A stretch of 64,000 bases of DNA from Bacteroidales bacterium (GCA_015060335.1 SUYR01000007.1:1-64000), one strand, 5' to 3'. Shown: positions 53,601 to 61,065, numbered from the stretch's first letter. Numbers and translations: made by a program. Notes: a model not told the origin generated them from the letters alone.

Positions 53601-53637
53601 ACCTATGTACTTTGAAGTTCCTGATTACTTTGAATAG
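50605..53637 (+). CDS. Very large surface lipoprotein, unknown function
   Basis: 1010 residues; lipobox LSVSC (Cys25) after a 20-residue hydrophobic core, then an acidic EEPDNSEKEDPKEPDEQVDEV linker. Several 100-residue Ig/Fn-like modules follow, each with strands such as VTPSTITVPVSCAGAEMICYAF and VDVSAKQVVLNVTSAGGDLSEYIYWF. The N-terminus resembles that of the preceding lipoprotein in layout. No catalytic motif was seen. The gene is richer in A+T than its upstream neighbours. It converges on the MATE gene 3 bp away. Confidence 0.78.
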   Translation: MKKISTLFSLIVSLCCVLTVLSVSCSPVEEPDNSEKEDPKEPDEQVDEVADSLTTVLQRQIDAMSFLLTSEDLKLSSCSESTQEGLYEILFQGGKSFKLFSGVECGILAYFENDGEKTWASYDSGRTLSELKTESGNTFSLQISPLVKIVDGAYVLTFGDVEFRLDFSRESQVQAFDCDVLKDGNGEIYAVKFIFAEGLEKLVYLETYSGASFYLLGDDKKAALTEYCVNWGSTASFVLDIASGIEYKLEVSEDWKADVRVDGGNICVDIVAPEKGEDSSNEAIVTVLTSDGLFTLADLRLTTNPFNSLFASATSVVISPSAGVDKFVYGISLKEDFDIKSIQDMAEDWITGKESLPATCFISSEPVLRNFDEVLGGEIETGVDYVLWAATSLNLMSVEFSKITTDFEIVKTYLLDADVKVEVNGADAVFGGVVQKSDDAISEILYQVNESINDSIPAIDGKFIYEGVLSDFPAVDEYRREFEPATTYILWTVAAVTGGYQYTEADIFSVEVTTNDFQPGSDLKLVCSSAEVTPSTITVPVSCAGAEMICYAFLDNSIGTRYSTASDVDKMAQMKKASCTTVKAEEIVAKGQKLSPNTGYWLYATAIDKDGKYGPISSVKATTSVLEFDPVITLSVDQVDVSAKQVVLNVTSAGGDLSEYIYWFGRTTDPFWANTSYCGGTKTSAQRYMALNPDDENIRKMMNKYGMIADNGTIVFNDLLMETEYVFVILEKGEKFYSKVGYKKVTTLAADLGEIVREGTPTWNTAKNAIKLEWIESRFQQGANANLMSSYAFNFKCPENLTAYVMCASVDYFQLAGFTKMEHIMIEIENYSSRRYANGYTPMINGALATEPDYVKNGEPRSGQLMNVYDFYVHGLPNMGFVTYFAKDSHGEDNCIYWKNDHCAQYSEYEASIAKFLTLEPYELKAEQYGLQGAEASAWAEDLLEAYSPYYKDAKPIIYENDGKGVLVSTPYATGVNEDGVIPDRVVVMLKDLQGNYYEPMYFEVPDYFE

Positions 53638-53640
53638 TAA

Positions 53641-54987
53641 CTACACCTTTCTGTTCTTCCACTTTCCGCTTCTCAGATAACCGAAGCAGAAGACAAGCAA
53701 AGCAAGGGCATACACATGTTCGGCGCTCCAGCATACAGCTACGTCGAGCTTGAGTATGCCCACTATTATTGTGCAGTACAGAGTATATATGACAAGAGCT
53801 GCGAGTTCAAGTCTGAAGGCTGTCCTGGTGCTTCCTGTACCAGAAACAGCCTGAAACATTACCATTGCTCCCACTGTAAGCAGGTATGAGCTGCACATGA
53901 CGATCATTGACGGAACAGCAGCCGTCTTGAGGTCCGGAATGTCAGTGTATATGCTTATCACAGCAGTAGGGAAGAGGCAGAACAGCAGTACAAATGACAT
54001 TACTATTCCATATGACAGTTTCAATATGCGCTTTATAAGCGACATGACCTTGTCTTCTCTGCCGGCTCCGATGATATTGCTTACAAGTGTACTGCATGTG
54101 GATGCAAATGCAGAAAGTATCATCCACAGCAGCCCGGATACGCTTCTTACTATGTTTGATATGGCGAGAGACCTCTCTCCCAGGTGCTCTATGTACAGGA
54201 AGAATATCAGCCATGTGGAGATGGATATCACATGTTGGATCATTGTCCATGAACACACCGGCATCATTGCCTTCAGTTCGCTCAGGTCAAATACGGCAGG
54301 ATTGTCAAGTCCGAATTTTACCTTGTTGCATCTTCTGCGGGTGTAAGAGATGAAGAATATAAGCGATACAAGTTCGGCAAGGCTCGATCCTATTGCAGCT
54401 CCGGTTATGCCAAGGGCTGGAAAACCAAAGTGCCCGAAGATGAGTATCCAGTTGAATATTATGTTCGATGCGACCATGACTATCGAGTTGAGTGTCAGGG
54501 TCCTGGTCTGAGTCGTACCCACATAGAACGCTCTGAACATACAGGTGCAGAATGCGAAGACCATACCCGGCAGTCTCCATCTGACATAGCTCAGAGATGC
54601 ATCATATATTGCTTCGGATGACACCAGATGCCTCATCAGCATAGGGGAGAACAGTTCGGATGCAGTGATAATGATGACAGACAGTCCGAGCAGGAAGTAT
54701 AGTCCGTTCCAGAATACCTTGCCTGTTTCCCTGAATCTCTCTTCTCCGTTTCTTCTTCCTATGATGATCTGTGCGCCGATACTGAAACCGAATCCGATCA
54801 TGAACAGGACCATGTAATATACAATGGCGATTGCTGATGCACCCAGCTCGACCTCGCCGACCCTTCCCAGAAATGCGGTGTCGGTAAGACCTATCATCTG
54901 TTCCATCACAAGACTGATGAGAATCGGATATGCAACCCTCCAGATGTTCCTGTACGAATATGTTCTCTGCCTAATATCCTGTTCCAT
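53641..54987 (-). CDS. MATE family efflux transporter
   Basis: 448 residues from the ATG at 54987; an ATG two codons upstream (54993) is possible. Twelve membrane helices in two halves are expected. MATE features are RNIWRVAYPILISLVMEQMIGLTDTAFLGRVGEVELGA (in two pieces RNIWRVAYPILISLVMEQ and MIGLTDTAFLGRVGEVELGA) and GFGFSIGAQIIIGRRNGEERF at the N-terminus. Exports drugs or metabolites by Na+ or H+ antiport; substrate unknown. It is next to truB but separated from it by a hairpin. Confidence 0.94.
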   Translation of the reverse strand: MEQDIRQRTYSYRNIWRVAYPILISLVMEQMIGLTDTAFLGRVGEVELGASAIAIVYYMVLFMIGFGFSIGAQIIIGRRNGEERFRETGKVFWNGLYFLLGLSVIIITASELFSPMLMRHLVSSEAIYDASLSYVRWRLPGMVFAFCTCMFRAFYVGTTQTRTLTLNSIVMVASNIIFNWILIFGHFGFPALGITGAAIGSSLAELVSLIFFISYTRRRCNKVKFGLDNPAVFDLSELKAMMPVCSWTMIQHVISISTWLIFFLYIEHLGERSLAISNIVRSVSGLLWMILSAFASTCSTLVSNIIGAGREDKVMSLIKRILKLSYGIVMSFVLLFCLFPTAVISIYTDIPDLKTAAVPSMIVMCSSYLLTVGAMVMFQAVSGTGSTRTAFRLELAALVIYTLYCTIIVGILKLDVAVCWSAEHVYALALLVFCFGYLRSGKWKNRKV

Positions 54988-55000
54988 AATCATTTACACC

Positions 55001-55032
55001 ATATGCCTGCTCCCCATATGTCGCAGGCATAT
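55001..55032 (-). terminator. Hairpin between truB and the MATE gene
   Basis: A 10-bp perfect stem, ATATGCCTGC / GCAGGCATAT, with a 12-nt loop, just after the truB stop codon. There is no T run, so it may be a weak terminator or an mRNA end structure. Confidence 0.55.
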
Positions 55033-55050
55033 ATTTTAATCTGCTGTCTG

Positions 55051-55902
55051 TCAGGCTGTTAGAATTTCGATGACTTTGCCGACAGTCAGTGCGTCTTCAA
55101 CCCTGAACTCTCCGCTTCTGCTGCGTTTGAGCGAGTCGAGGTGTGCTCCGGTTCCGAGCGCCTCGCCCAGGTCACGTGCGAAGGCGCGTACATATGTTCC
55201 CTTGCTGCATGCCATTCTGATCACTGCACGTGGCAGTCCGAGTGCGGAGTTGTCTGTTACATTTATTCTGCTTGAGGCAGATGTTTCATTGCCCTCACCA
55301 ACAGCTGCTTTGACAGAGGATTCTGTATCGAATTGCAGCATTTCGAGCTCTGTGATAGAGATCCTGGCAGTCCTTATCAGTTCCTGTGCAGCCTCGTCAA
55401 GCGTCTTGCCTTCCTTGTGAAGTTTCCTGGCGAGTTCGTATGCACGCACTCCATCCACTGATTTTGCAGAGAACAGAGGCGCAATCTGGTCCTGCTCTCC
55501 AATAAACCCGGGCAGGGCATCAGCTACAGAGTCAGCAGTGATATGTTCGTGTGGAAACAGCCTGTCGATTTCTTTCTCGAGGTCGTATGACGGAGTCGTG
55601 GCACCGAATGTCACGCCGGCAATGTATTCCTTGTCATGGGACTGCAATGTCTCAGCGAGTTTGGTGGCTTTGCCTATGCATACAAGCAGCACTCCTGTAG
55701 CAAGCGGGTCAAGGGTGCCGGCATGTCCTACCTTGAGATTCTTCTTGCCGAAATGACGTATAGCGGCATACTTGACCTTTCTGATCACGTCTGCCGATGT
55801 CCATCTGTATGGTTTGTCAATGGGGATAATGATCCCTTCCGGGTAGTCCTCTATATTTCTGCTGAGAGATGCACTGCCCGGTCCGAGTACTAATGCGTCC
55901 AC
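55051..55902 (-). CDS. truB: tRNA pseudouridine(55) synthase TruB
   Basis: 283 residues. The catalytic motif KVGHAGTLDPLATGVLLVCIG (with Asp of the GTLDP loop) and the N-terminal PIDKPYRWTSADVIRKVK are standard. Further blocks are PLFSAKSVDGVRAYELARK and SKGTYVRAFARDLGEAL. The C-terminal PUA domain is absent or short, as in many Bacteroidota. Makes pseudouridine 55 in the T-loop of tRNAs. Follows rpiB by 2 bp in the same operon. Confidence 0.95.
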   Translation of the reverse strand: MDALVLGPGSASLSRNIEDYPEGIIIPIDKPYRWTSADVIRKVKYAAIRHFGKKNLKVGHAGTLDPLATGVLLVCIGKATKLAETLQSHDKEYIAGVTFGATTPSYDLEKEIDRLFPHEHITADSVADALPGFIGEQDQIAPLFSAKSVDGVRAYELARKLHKEGKTLDEAAQELIRTARISITELEMLQFDTESSVKAAVGEGNETSASSRINVTDNSALGLPRAVIRMACSKGTYVRAFARDLGEALGTGAHLDSLKRSRSGEFRVEDALTVGKVIEILTA

Positions 55903-55904
55903 TC

Positions 55905-56336
55905 TTACTTATAAGGTATCTTGTCGATTCTTTTCTGATGACGTCCGCCTTCGAATTCTTCAGAAAGCCATGCGTCTGTTATTTCAATGACACTCTCGAA
56001 TGGAATGAAGCGTGCTGGCATAACAAGAATATTTGCATTGTTGTGCTGCTTGATGAGCTTTCCGATTTCGACAGACCAGCAGAGTCCTGCGCGGATACCC
56101 TGATGCTTGTTGAGCGCCATCTGCATTCCGTTGCCAGTGCCGCAGAATGCGATTCCCAGATCGACTTCTCCGTTCTCTACAGCAAGTGCAAGAGGGTGCG
56201 CTGCATCCGGATAGTCCATGCTGTCCGTAGTATCTGTGCCGAAGTTCACCATCTGGTAGCCTTTGCCGGTGAGATATTCTACCAGTCGGTTCTTGTATTC
56301 CACGCCTGCGTGGTCGTTGCATATTCCTATCTTCAT
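55905..56336 (-). CDS. rpiB: Ribose-5-phosphate isomerase B
   Basis: 143 residues. KIGICNDHAGVEYKNRLVEYL, VNFGTDTTDSMDYPDAAHPLA and FCGTGNGMQMALNKHQGIRAGLCWS are the standard blocks; CGTGNGM holds the catalytic Cys. Interconverts ribose-5-phosphate and ribulose-5-phosphate in the pentose phosphate pathway. A -7 box TATCTTTG lies upstream at 56359-56366. It is followed after 2 bp by truB. Confidence 0.95.
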   Translation of the reverse strand: MKIGICNDHAGVEYKNRLVEYLTGKGYQMVNFGTDTTDSMDYPDAAHPLALAVENGEVDLGIAFCGTGNGMQMALNKHQGIRAGLCWSVEIGKLIKQHNNANILVMPARFIPFESVIEITDAWLSEEFEGGRHQKRIDKIPYK

Positions 56337-56358
56337 GAGAGTTTTGATTTTTGCAGCA

Positions 56359-56366
56359 CAAAGATA
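56359..56366 (-). promoter_or_regulatory. Putative -7 box of rpiB-truB operon
   Basis: TATCTTTG on the minus strand, 23 bp upstream of the rpiB ATG. TTTG candidates further upstream fall within a tandem repeat, the nearest at 24 bp spacing. Confidence 0.5.
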
Positions 56367-56375
56367 CTTTCATAA

Positions 56376-56413
56376 AACCATAAGAAAAAGCAAAAACCAT
56401 AAGAAATAGCAAA
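56376..56413. repeat. 19-bp tandem repeat upstream of rpiB
   Basis: AACCATAAGAAAAAGCAAA occurs twice in a row with one mismatch. It lies between divergent genes. A similar A/T-rich word occurs at 22733-22779. Confidence 0.6.
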
Positions 56414-56486
56414 AAGTTTCGTTGTTTTTCAAAAAGACAACTGATTATTTGTTTGCTGAGGATACTTTTGCAGAAATGAAGAGAGT

Positions 56487-56517
56487 TTTGCGAACTCTGA
56501 AAATTAAATTAATTTTG
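56487..56517 (+). promoter_or_regulatory. Consensus promoter abutting the 56520 start codon
   Basis: TTTG (56487-56490), 19 bp, TAATTTTG (56510-56517): full match. The ATG at 56520 is only two bases past the box, so transcripts would begin at or within the start codon. Confidence 0.7.
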
Positions 56518-56519
56518 CG

Positions 56520-56726
56520 ATGAAAACAGACAGGAAAGGGAAGATTGACGTGAAGGAAAAGTTCGGAGATTATCTGATGGATATTTCCAAGTATGTTTTT
56601 ACGGCAGTGATGTTGACTACTTTGTTCAATGATCTCATTACTAGTATCTGGATGAAGTGTCTGGTGGGGATTCTTTTTGTATTGGTAGTTACTTTGTTGA
56701 CAATATTTTATTTCTATAAGCGATGA
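56520..56726 (+). CDS. Small two-helix membrane protein
   Basis: 68 residues. A charged N-terminus (MKTDRKGKIDVKEKFGDYL) is followed by a helix at about residues 25-41 and another at about 46-65 (CLVGILFVLVVTLLTIFYFY), ending in KR. Such short proteins (DUF6722-like) are common in Bacteroidales and have no known function. The consensus promoter two bases upstream would make the mRNA leaderless or place the true start at a later codon (Met20, MDISKY). Its stop codon overlaps the start of the next small gene. Confidence 0.7.
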   Translation: MKTDRKGKIDVKEKFGDYLMDISKYVFTAVMLTTLFNDLITSIWMKCLVGILFVLVVTLLTIFYFYKR

Positions 56727-56839
56727 ATATAGGACCGTCGGTTTATCTTTTTGGCACAATGATTATATTGTGTATTCTGGCTATGATCTTCTTCAGCACC
56801 AAACGTGGTAAAAAATGGCTCGACAGTCTCAATGACTAG
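56723..56839 (+). CDS. 38-residue single-helix membrane protein
   Basis: MNIGPSVYLFGTMIILCILA then MIFFSTKRGKKWLDSLND: one membrane helix followed by a basic stretch. It overlaps the preceding stop codon by four bases (ATGA) and the glycerate kinase start by eight. Overlap at both ends and the hydrophobic-then-basic layout support that it is translated, although it is below usual size cut-offs. Function unknown. Confidence 0.6.
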   Translation: MNIGPSVYLFGTMIILCILAMIFFSTKRGKKWLDSLND

Positions 56840-57923
56840 GATTATCATAGCATCAGACTCCTTCAAGGGGACTATGACTTCTGCCCAGGTGGCAGATAGT
56901 ATTGAGGCCGGTATCCTCTCTGTATGTCCGCATTGTCAGGTGGTCAAAGTTAGTGTAGCCGACGGCGGAGAAGGAACTCTGGCAGCTGTCTGTGCCGTCA
57001 GGAACTTCCGAAATGTAACGATATCGGTGTCAGATCCGCTGTGCAGAAGGATCTCGGCCTCGTATGCCGTTCTTGATGATGGAACTGCTGTGATTGAAAT
57101 GTCTCAGGCAAGCGGTCTGACCTTGCTCGGGGAGTCGGAGCGCAATCCTCTTGATACATCTACATATGGGACAGGCGAACTCATTGCCCACGCCCTCTCT
57201 TGCGGCTGCAGGAAGTTTCTGATAGGTATAGGCGGAAGTGCAACCAACGATGCCGGTATGGGAATGCTGTCAGCTCTCGGTTATAAGTTTCTGGATGCTG
57301 AAGGAAATCTGTTGCCCGTTTCCGGTGGATCATTGGCAGATATCGCCCGAATAGATAGTTCTTCTGCATATCCCGCCTTGAAAGACTCGGAATTTATCGT
57401 AGCCTGTGATGTGGATTCTCCGCTGTCCGGTCCTCAGGGTGCGGCCTGCGTATTCGGCCCTCAGAAAGGAGCTGACGCAGATATGGTGAGGACTCTGGAT
57501 GAGGGGCTCCGCCATTTCGCTTCAGTTGCTGGCAATGACGGTCAGTTCCCCGGTGCAGGAGCGGCAGGCGGACTTGGATATGCATTGAAAGTGTTCCTGA
57601 ATGCAGACCTGGTACGTGGCATAGACCTGATACTTGATGCCGTCGGTTTTGACGACATTATCTCAGGAGCCGACCTGGTAATCACAGGAGAAGGCCGTTA
57701 TGACAGCCAGACTTCTTCAGGTAAGGTCGTTCATGGCATCACCTCCCGCGCATCTGCCCGGAATGTTCCGGTACTTGTTGTCGCCGGCACTGTCGATCCG
57801 TCATGCGTTTCACCCGAAATAATCCAGGCCGCACCTTCCGACGGACACATGGCAACGGCAGAGGATATCCGGCGGGCTGTCTCTTATGCGATTTCCTCCA
57901 GGTACTCAATGATATTGCGATAG
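56832..57923 (+). CDS. Glycerate kinase
   Basis: 363 residues from the ATG at 56832 (MTRIIIASDSFKGTMTSAQVADSIE). The GckA/GlxK family blocks are VADGGEGTLAAVCAV, LIGIGGSATNDAGMGMLSALG, DVDSPLSGPQGAACVFGPQKG and ITGEGRYDSQTSSGKVVHGI. Phosphorylates D-glycerate (2- or 3-phosphate not decided). It overlaps the 38-residue gene by 8 bp and the PncC fusion gene (opposite strand) by 40 bp at the 3' end. Confidence 0.93.
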   Translation: MTRIIIASDSFKGTMTSAQVADSIEAGILSVCPHCQVVKVSVADGGEGTLAAVCAVRNFRNVTISVSDPLCRRISASYAVLDDGTAVIEMSQASGLTLLGESERNPLDTSTYGTGELIAHALSCGCRKFLIGIGGSATNDAGMGMLSALGYKFLDAEGNLLPVSGGSLADIARIDSSSAYPALKDSEFIVACDVDSPLSGPQGAACVFGPQKGADADMVRTLDEGLRHFASVAGNDGQFPGAGAAGGLGYALKVFLNADLVRGIDLILDAVGFDDIISGADLVITGEGRYDSQTSSGKVVHGITSRASARNVPVLVVAGTVDPSCVSPEIIQAAPSDGHMATAEDIRRAVSYAISSRYSMILR

Positions 57924-58939
57924 GCGTATTCCACACTCCTTTCTCTGATTTCTTTTCTTGACTTGGAGTCGAAATGTTGTGTTGACGAATATGTCTTACC
58001 TTTGATATAAAACCCGAAACATACTGTACCAACAGGTTTATCCGTAGTTCCACCACCAGGACCGGCAATCCCCGAAATGCCGACTCCTATTTCTGCATTT
58101 CCCAATTTTGCTGCACCTATAGACATGGCTTTTGCAACTTCCTCACTTACCGCTCCATGTTGGATAAGTGATTCTTCACTCACTCCGAGATGACAGGATT
58201 TCGATTCATTTGAATATGTGACAATAGAAGTGTTCAAAACACGTGATGCGTTGGGAATATCTACAATGCCAGCTGTTGCAAGACCTCCTGTACAGGACTC
58301 GGCAAATGCTATGTGGAGTCCTTTTGATATCAGCAGATTGACCAATATTTCAGCGTTGTCAGCCTTCTTTCGTGTAGTTATGTCGGATGTGCGCTGAATG
58401 AGTTTTTCAAGGTCTTCTGGTGTCTCTAAGAAGTCCTGTGCTATGTTGTTCTTTCCTATCAGGCTTTCGAGACTCTTTATTCCTGCCTGGTGGGCATCGT
58501 ATCCGGAAGAAGCACCGCTGTAGCTGCTTAAAAGTATCGGTCGTATTCCTGCCTCAAACAGATCTGTGGCCGTCATGAGTACGCAACATTCTGTGTCAAA
58601 ACCGCATACAAATACTTCATCAGGAAGGCGTCCTCCGTTCTCTTTAGTCAGAATATTCAAAAGTTCTTCTGAAACGGCGGAATATTTCCCTTTTTCAATA
58701 AAATAATCAGATTTTGACAAGGCTTCGCCTATTACCTCCTGTTCTGTGCTATCGAACAATTTATTCCAGCCCATCAGTCTGACCAAGGGGCTTCCATGAT
58801 AATTCTTATAGATTGATGTTATGACGCAGTCAAAAAGGTTCTGCTTCAGAAGATCGTCAATCCTCTTGACGATATGGTCGTTTATGCCATTGACTATAAA
58901 TCCTTTCTGGATGTCAATTATTATGAGGAATCGTTTCAT
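57884..58939 (-). CDS. Isochorismatase-like hydrolase fused to PncC (CinA C-terminal) domain
   Basis: 351 residues, two domains. Residues 1 to about 175 are an isochorismatase-fold cysteine hydrolase: Asp9 (IIIDIQKGF), Lys83 or 85 (IEKGKYSAV) and Cys119 (GFDTECCVLM) form the usual triad. Residues about 193-351 are a PncC/CinA C-terminal domain with AESCTGGL (213-220) and GISGIAGPGGGTTDKPVG (287-304), the NMN deamidase signature. The first domain could be a nicotinamidase, which would join both deamidation steps of NAD salvage in one chain, but its substrate is not provable here. It is the last gene of a three-gene operon. Confidence 0.88.
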   Translation of the reverse strand: MKRFLIIIDIQKGFIVNGINDHIVKRIDDLLKQNLFDCVITSIYKNYHGSPLVRLMGWNKLFDSTEQEVIGEALSKSDYFIEKGKYSAVSEELLNILTKENGGRLPDEVFVCGFDTECCVLMTATDLFEAGIRPILLSSYSGASSGYDAHQAGIKSLESLIGKNNIAQDFLETPEDLEKLIQRTSDITTRKKADNAEILVNLLISKGLHIAFAESCTGGLATAGIVDIPNASRVLNTSIVTYSNESKSCHLGVSEESLIQHGAVSEEVAKAMSIGAAKLGNAEIGVGISGIAGPGGGTTDKPVGTVCFGFYIKGKTYSSTQHFDSKSRKEIRERSVEYAYRNIIEYLEEIA

Positions 58940-58942
58940 GCC

Positions 58943-60238
58943 TTATTTGTGTCCTTTTATTATAAAATATGTGCAGATTGCTGCGACTGCGGTCATGATT
59001 GCAATAGAAATGAAGTCTGCACGTTCTATGCCGTTACTCACTACTTCCCTGATTACTCCGTAAACTTCAATTAGCGCTACGATAAATAGTGAGATATCTG
59101 CTATAAGTGCGTATTTTGATTTGTCGGTTTCGTTCTTCATCTGCTCGATTTTAAGTTTGTTGGTGAGCAGACCATGCATCCTATGGTAAATGGTGTTTAT
59201 ATCGGAAGTCTTTATGAGTGATTGTCTGAGGACGTGCTGGCATTGTTCCATATTTGAGCCAATGTCATTGTTCAGTTTGACTTTTGCGAATTCTGCACGA
59301 TTCAAGATATCCTGCATTTCAATTATCGATAACTTTTGTTTTACGATATGGTCGCAGCAAACATCAAACAGAAACCAATTGGCCTGAAGATAAATTTCAA
59401 AATCAAGAAACCATTTGAGACACAAATCATTGGCGGCAATATCGCCGATGACTACAACCCCAGACCAGTTGTCGGCAATGACGAGGGTTTCACTCATCTC
59501 TATCATTCTCAGATCATTGATGTTGTCGTTATCAATACGTTTCTTGATAAGTTCTCTTTGATCTGGATTAAGAATGTTGTTGAATGCGGATGTATCCAAC
59601 AGGGCCCTGACATTTCGTTTATTTACAATGCCAATATTGTTGGACTCAAGTTTAGGAATATCGATTACTGTTATGCATAGAGTGTATGATATTCCGTGAT
59701 TGCCATATAGCTTGGATGATGTGAAAGGATAATCCTTCTCTGGAATACAGCTCCACAATAATTCAAGAAAACTATATACCTCCTTCTTCCTCTCTGTCAC
59801 TTCTGGATTATAGCAATAGTCGTTTTCATATACGACTCTCTCGTGGAACGCCGAAATTGAATAATACTCTTCCTCCTCAATAGGTATCGTACGGCCTCTT
59901 TCATAAAATATGACGATTCCGCTTGCCATTACATAGCAGAAAAGGTTGTCGGATATTATGATCTTAGAAAGACAATCTGTAACATCAGGGAAGTTATCAT
60001 CAAATCTGATATCAGGGTGTGCTGCGGTCTTTTCGCGTACCTTGTTTATGAAATGTCTGATGCGCTGGATTGTGTCGTAGTCTGTTCCATTGTATCTGGT
60101 CCGGTCTATAGTGTATTCAGGGGCATTGACCATTCTATATAATTCACTGTTTGCCTCTAACGTCGTATTGGTTGCATCAATGAATTCTATTCCCAGATTG
60201 GCAGGAGTTATATGCCAAAGTGAAATCGACTTTATCAT
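58943..60238 (-). CDS. Unknown membrane protein of the PncC operon
   Basis: 431 residues from the ATG at 60238. The N-terminal 350 residues are soluble and without a recognised domain, and rich in Asp, Asn and Ile. The C-terminus has two membrane helices (about residues 372-392, SKYALIADISLFIVALIEVYGVI, and 403-427, FISIAIMTAVAAICTYFII) preceded by a charged coiled region with KLKIEQMKNETDKS. That layout, soluble domain then coil then two helices, recalls CorA-type proteins, but I saw no GMN motif. It lies 7 bp after the oxidoreductase gene and 3 bp before the PncC fusion. Lower G+C than the flanks. Function unknown. Confidence 0.8.
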   Translation of the reverse strand: MIKSISLWHITPANLGIEFIDATNTTLEANSELYRMVNAPEYTIDRTRYNGTDYDTIQRIRHFINKVREKTAAHPDIRFDDNFPDVTDCLSKIIISDNLFCYVMASGIVIFYERGRTIPIEEEEYYSISAFHERVVYENDYCYNPEVTERKKEVYSFLELLWSCIPEKDYPFTSSKLYGNHGISYTLCITVIDIPKLESNNIGIVNKRNVRALLDTSAFNNILNPDQRELIKKRIDNDNINDLRMIEMSETLVIADNWSGVVVIGDIAANDLCLKWFLDFEIYLQANWFLFDVCCDHIVKQKLSIIEMQDILNRAEFAKVKLNNDIGSNMEQCQHVLRQSLIKTSDINTIYHRMHGLLTNKLKIEQMKNETDKSKYALIADISLFIVALIEVYGVIREVVSNGIERADFISIAIMTAVAAICTYFIIKGHK

Positions 60239-60245
60239 AGTCAAA

Positions 60246-60827
60246 TTAAAAATTATTACAGATTCTCAGCCCTGTTTCAATAGCACTCTCTATACGCTCT
60301 TTGACAGTAATCTCATCATAGATATCCATGCCGGTTGCTGCGACTGTTATGATTTCTGGTATGCCCCATAGCCATCCGATAGCTTTCAGATAGGATGAAC
60401 CTTGATCCAACTCGGAATCGGTAGGGATATCCATGCCGCGTGTAGTAATGTAAAGTAATTTATCAGCTTTGCATTTACCGACGGTGCTGCCGTCCTCTAA
60501 GTTTTTGAAAGTGATGCCTTCTATGGAGATATGTTCTATGAATGTTTTTAGTATAGAGGGAAAACTCATGTCCCAGAAAGGAGCAGCAATCACTATTCTG
60601 TCTGCATTTGAAACTCTGTTCGCAAGGATCATATCTTGCTCGGGAATTTCTTTCGTGTGACGTGCCCTGTATTGGTTGGCCGTAACGCAATATAAGTCGG
60701 ATACTGTGAGGTCAATGGTGTGGATGTTATATTTCTGAGATAGCAGGGTCAGTAGTCGTCTGGCAATTTGGTATGTACGTGACTGCTCTTGTCTAATACA
60801 TGCGTTAATGAATACCAAGTTATTCAT
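60246..60827 (-). CDS. NAD(P)H-dependent oxidoreductase, flavodoxin-like fold
   Basis: 193 residues. NLVFINACIRQEQSRTYQIARRLL is the flavodoxin-like strand-loop-helix start, where RQEQSRT replaces the usual FMN-phosphate loop of azoreductases. IVIAAPFWDMSFPSILKTFIEHI is the second flavin-binding segment and TTRGMDIP the third. It reduces quinones or azo compounds using NAD(P)H in family members; the real substrate is unknown. First gene of the three-gene operon with a consensus promoter at 60862-60893. Confidence 0.87.
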   Translation of the reverse strand: MNNLVFINACIRQEQSRTYQIARRLLTLLSQKYNIHTIDLTVSDLYCVTANQYRARHTKEIPEQDMILANRVSNADRIVIAAPFWDMSFPSILKTFIEHISIEGITFKNLEDGSTVGKCKADKLLYITTRGMDIPTDSELDQGSSYLKAIGWLWGIPEIITVAATGMDIYDEITVKERIESAIETGLRICNNF

Positions 60828-60861
60828 ATGGTGTGTCTATTTATATGGTATCTTGTGTTTA

Positions 60862-60893
60862 CAAAGGTATCATTTTTAGAGAATACTTCCAAA
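60862..60893 (-). promoter_or_regulatory. Promoter of the oxidoreductase-PncC operon
   Basis: On the minus strand TTTG (60893-60890), 20 bp, TACCTTTG (60869-60862), about 35 bp before the ATG. Confidence 0.7.
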
Positions 60894-60960
60894 ATGGACT
60901 CAAATTATATTGCAGAGAGTGGAATATCATTTGTATTTACCATAAAAAAGAAGGTAAACT

Positions 60961-60991
60961 ATTGCGTAATAAGTTACTTTGACTAAATTTG
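60961..60991 (+). promoter_or_regulatory. Promoter of the histidine operon
   Basis: ATTG (60961-60964), 19 bp, TAAATTTG (60984-60991), giving a transcript that begins shortly before the leader peptide at 61006. Confidence 0.65.
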
Positions 60992-61005
60992 TAATCTCAA
61001 ACCGA

Positions 61006-61065
61006 ATGACTATGTTTATTTTACATCATCACCACTCTCATGCTGTCGATTCAATCGAGGGTTAG
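61006..61065 (+). CDS. hisL: His-rich leader peptide of the his operon
   Basis: The 19-residue frame MTMFILHHHHSHAVDSIEG carries four consecutive His codons and a fifth two codons later. It lies 7-14 bases after the predicted transcription start and is followed by a terminator hairpin before hisG. This is the classical layout of a transcription attenuator: stalling at His codons when His-tRNA is short would free the operon. The second Met (61012) could be the real start. Function follows from layout, not homology. Confidence 0.85.
   Translation: MTMFILHHHHSHAVDSIEG

Noticed and set aside
57181..57585. Minus-strand frames inside glycerate kinase
   Set aside because: Short, no domain, and antisense to a well-supported gene.
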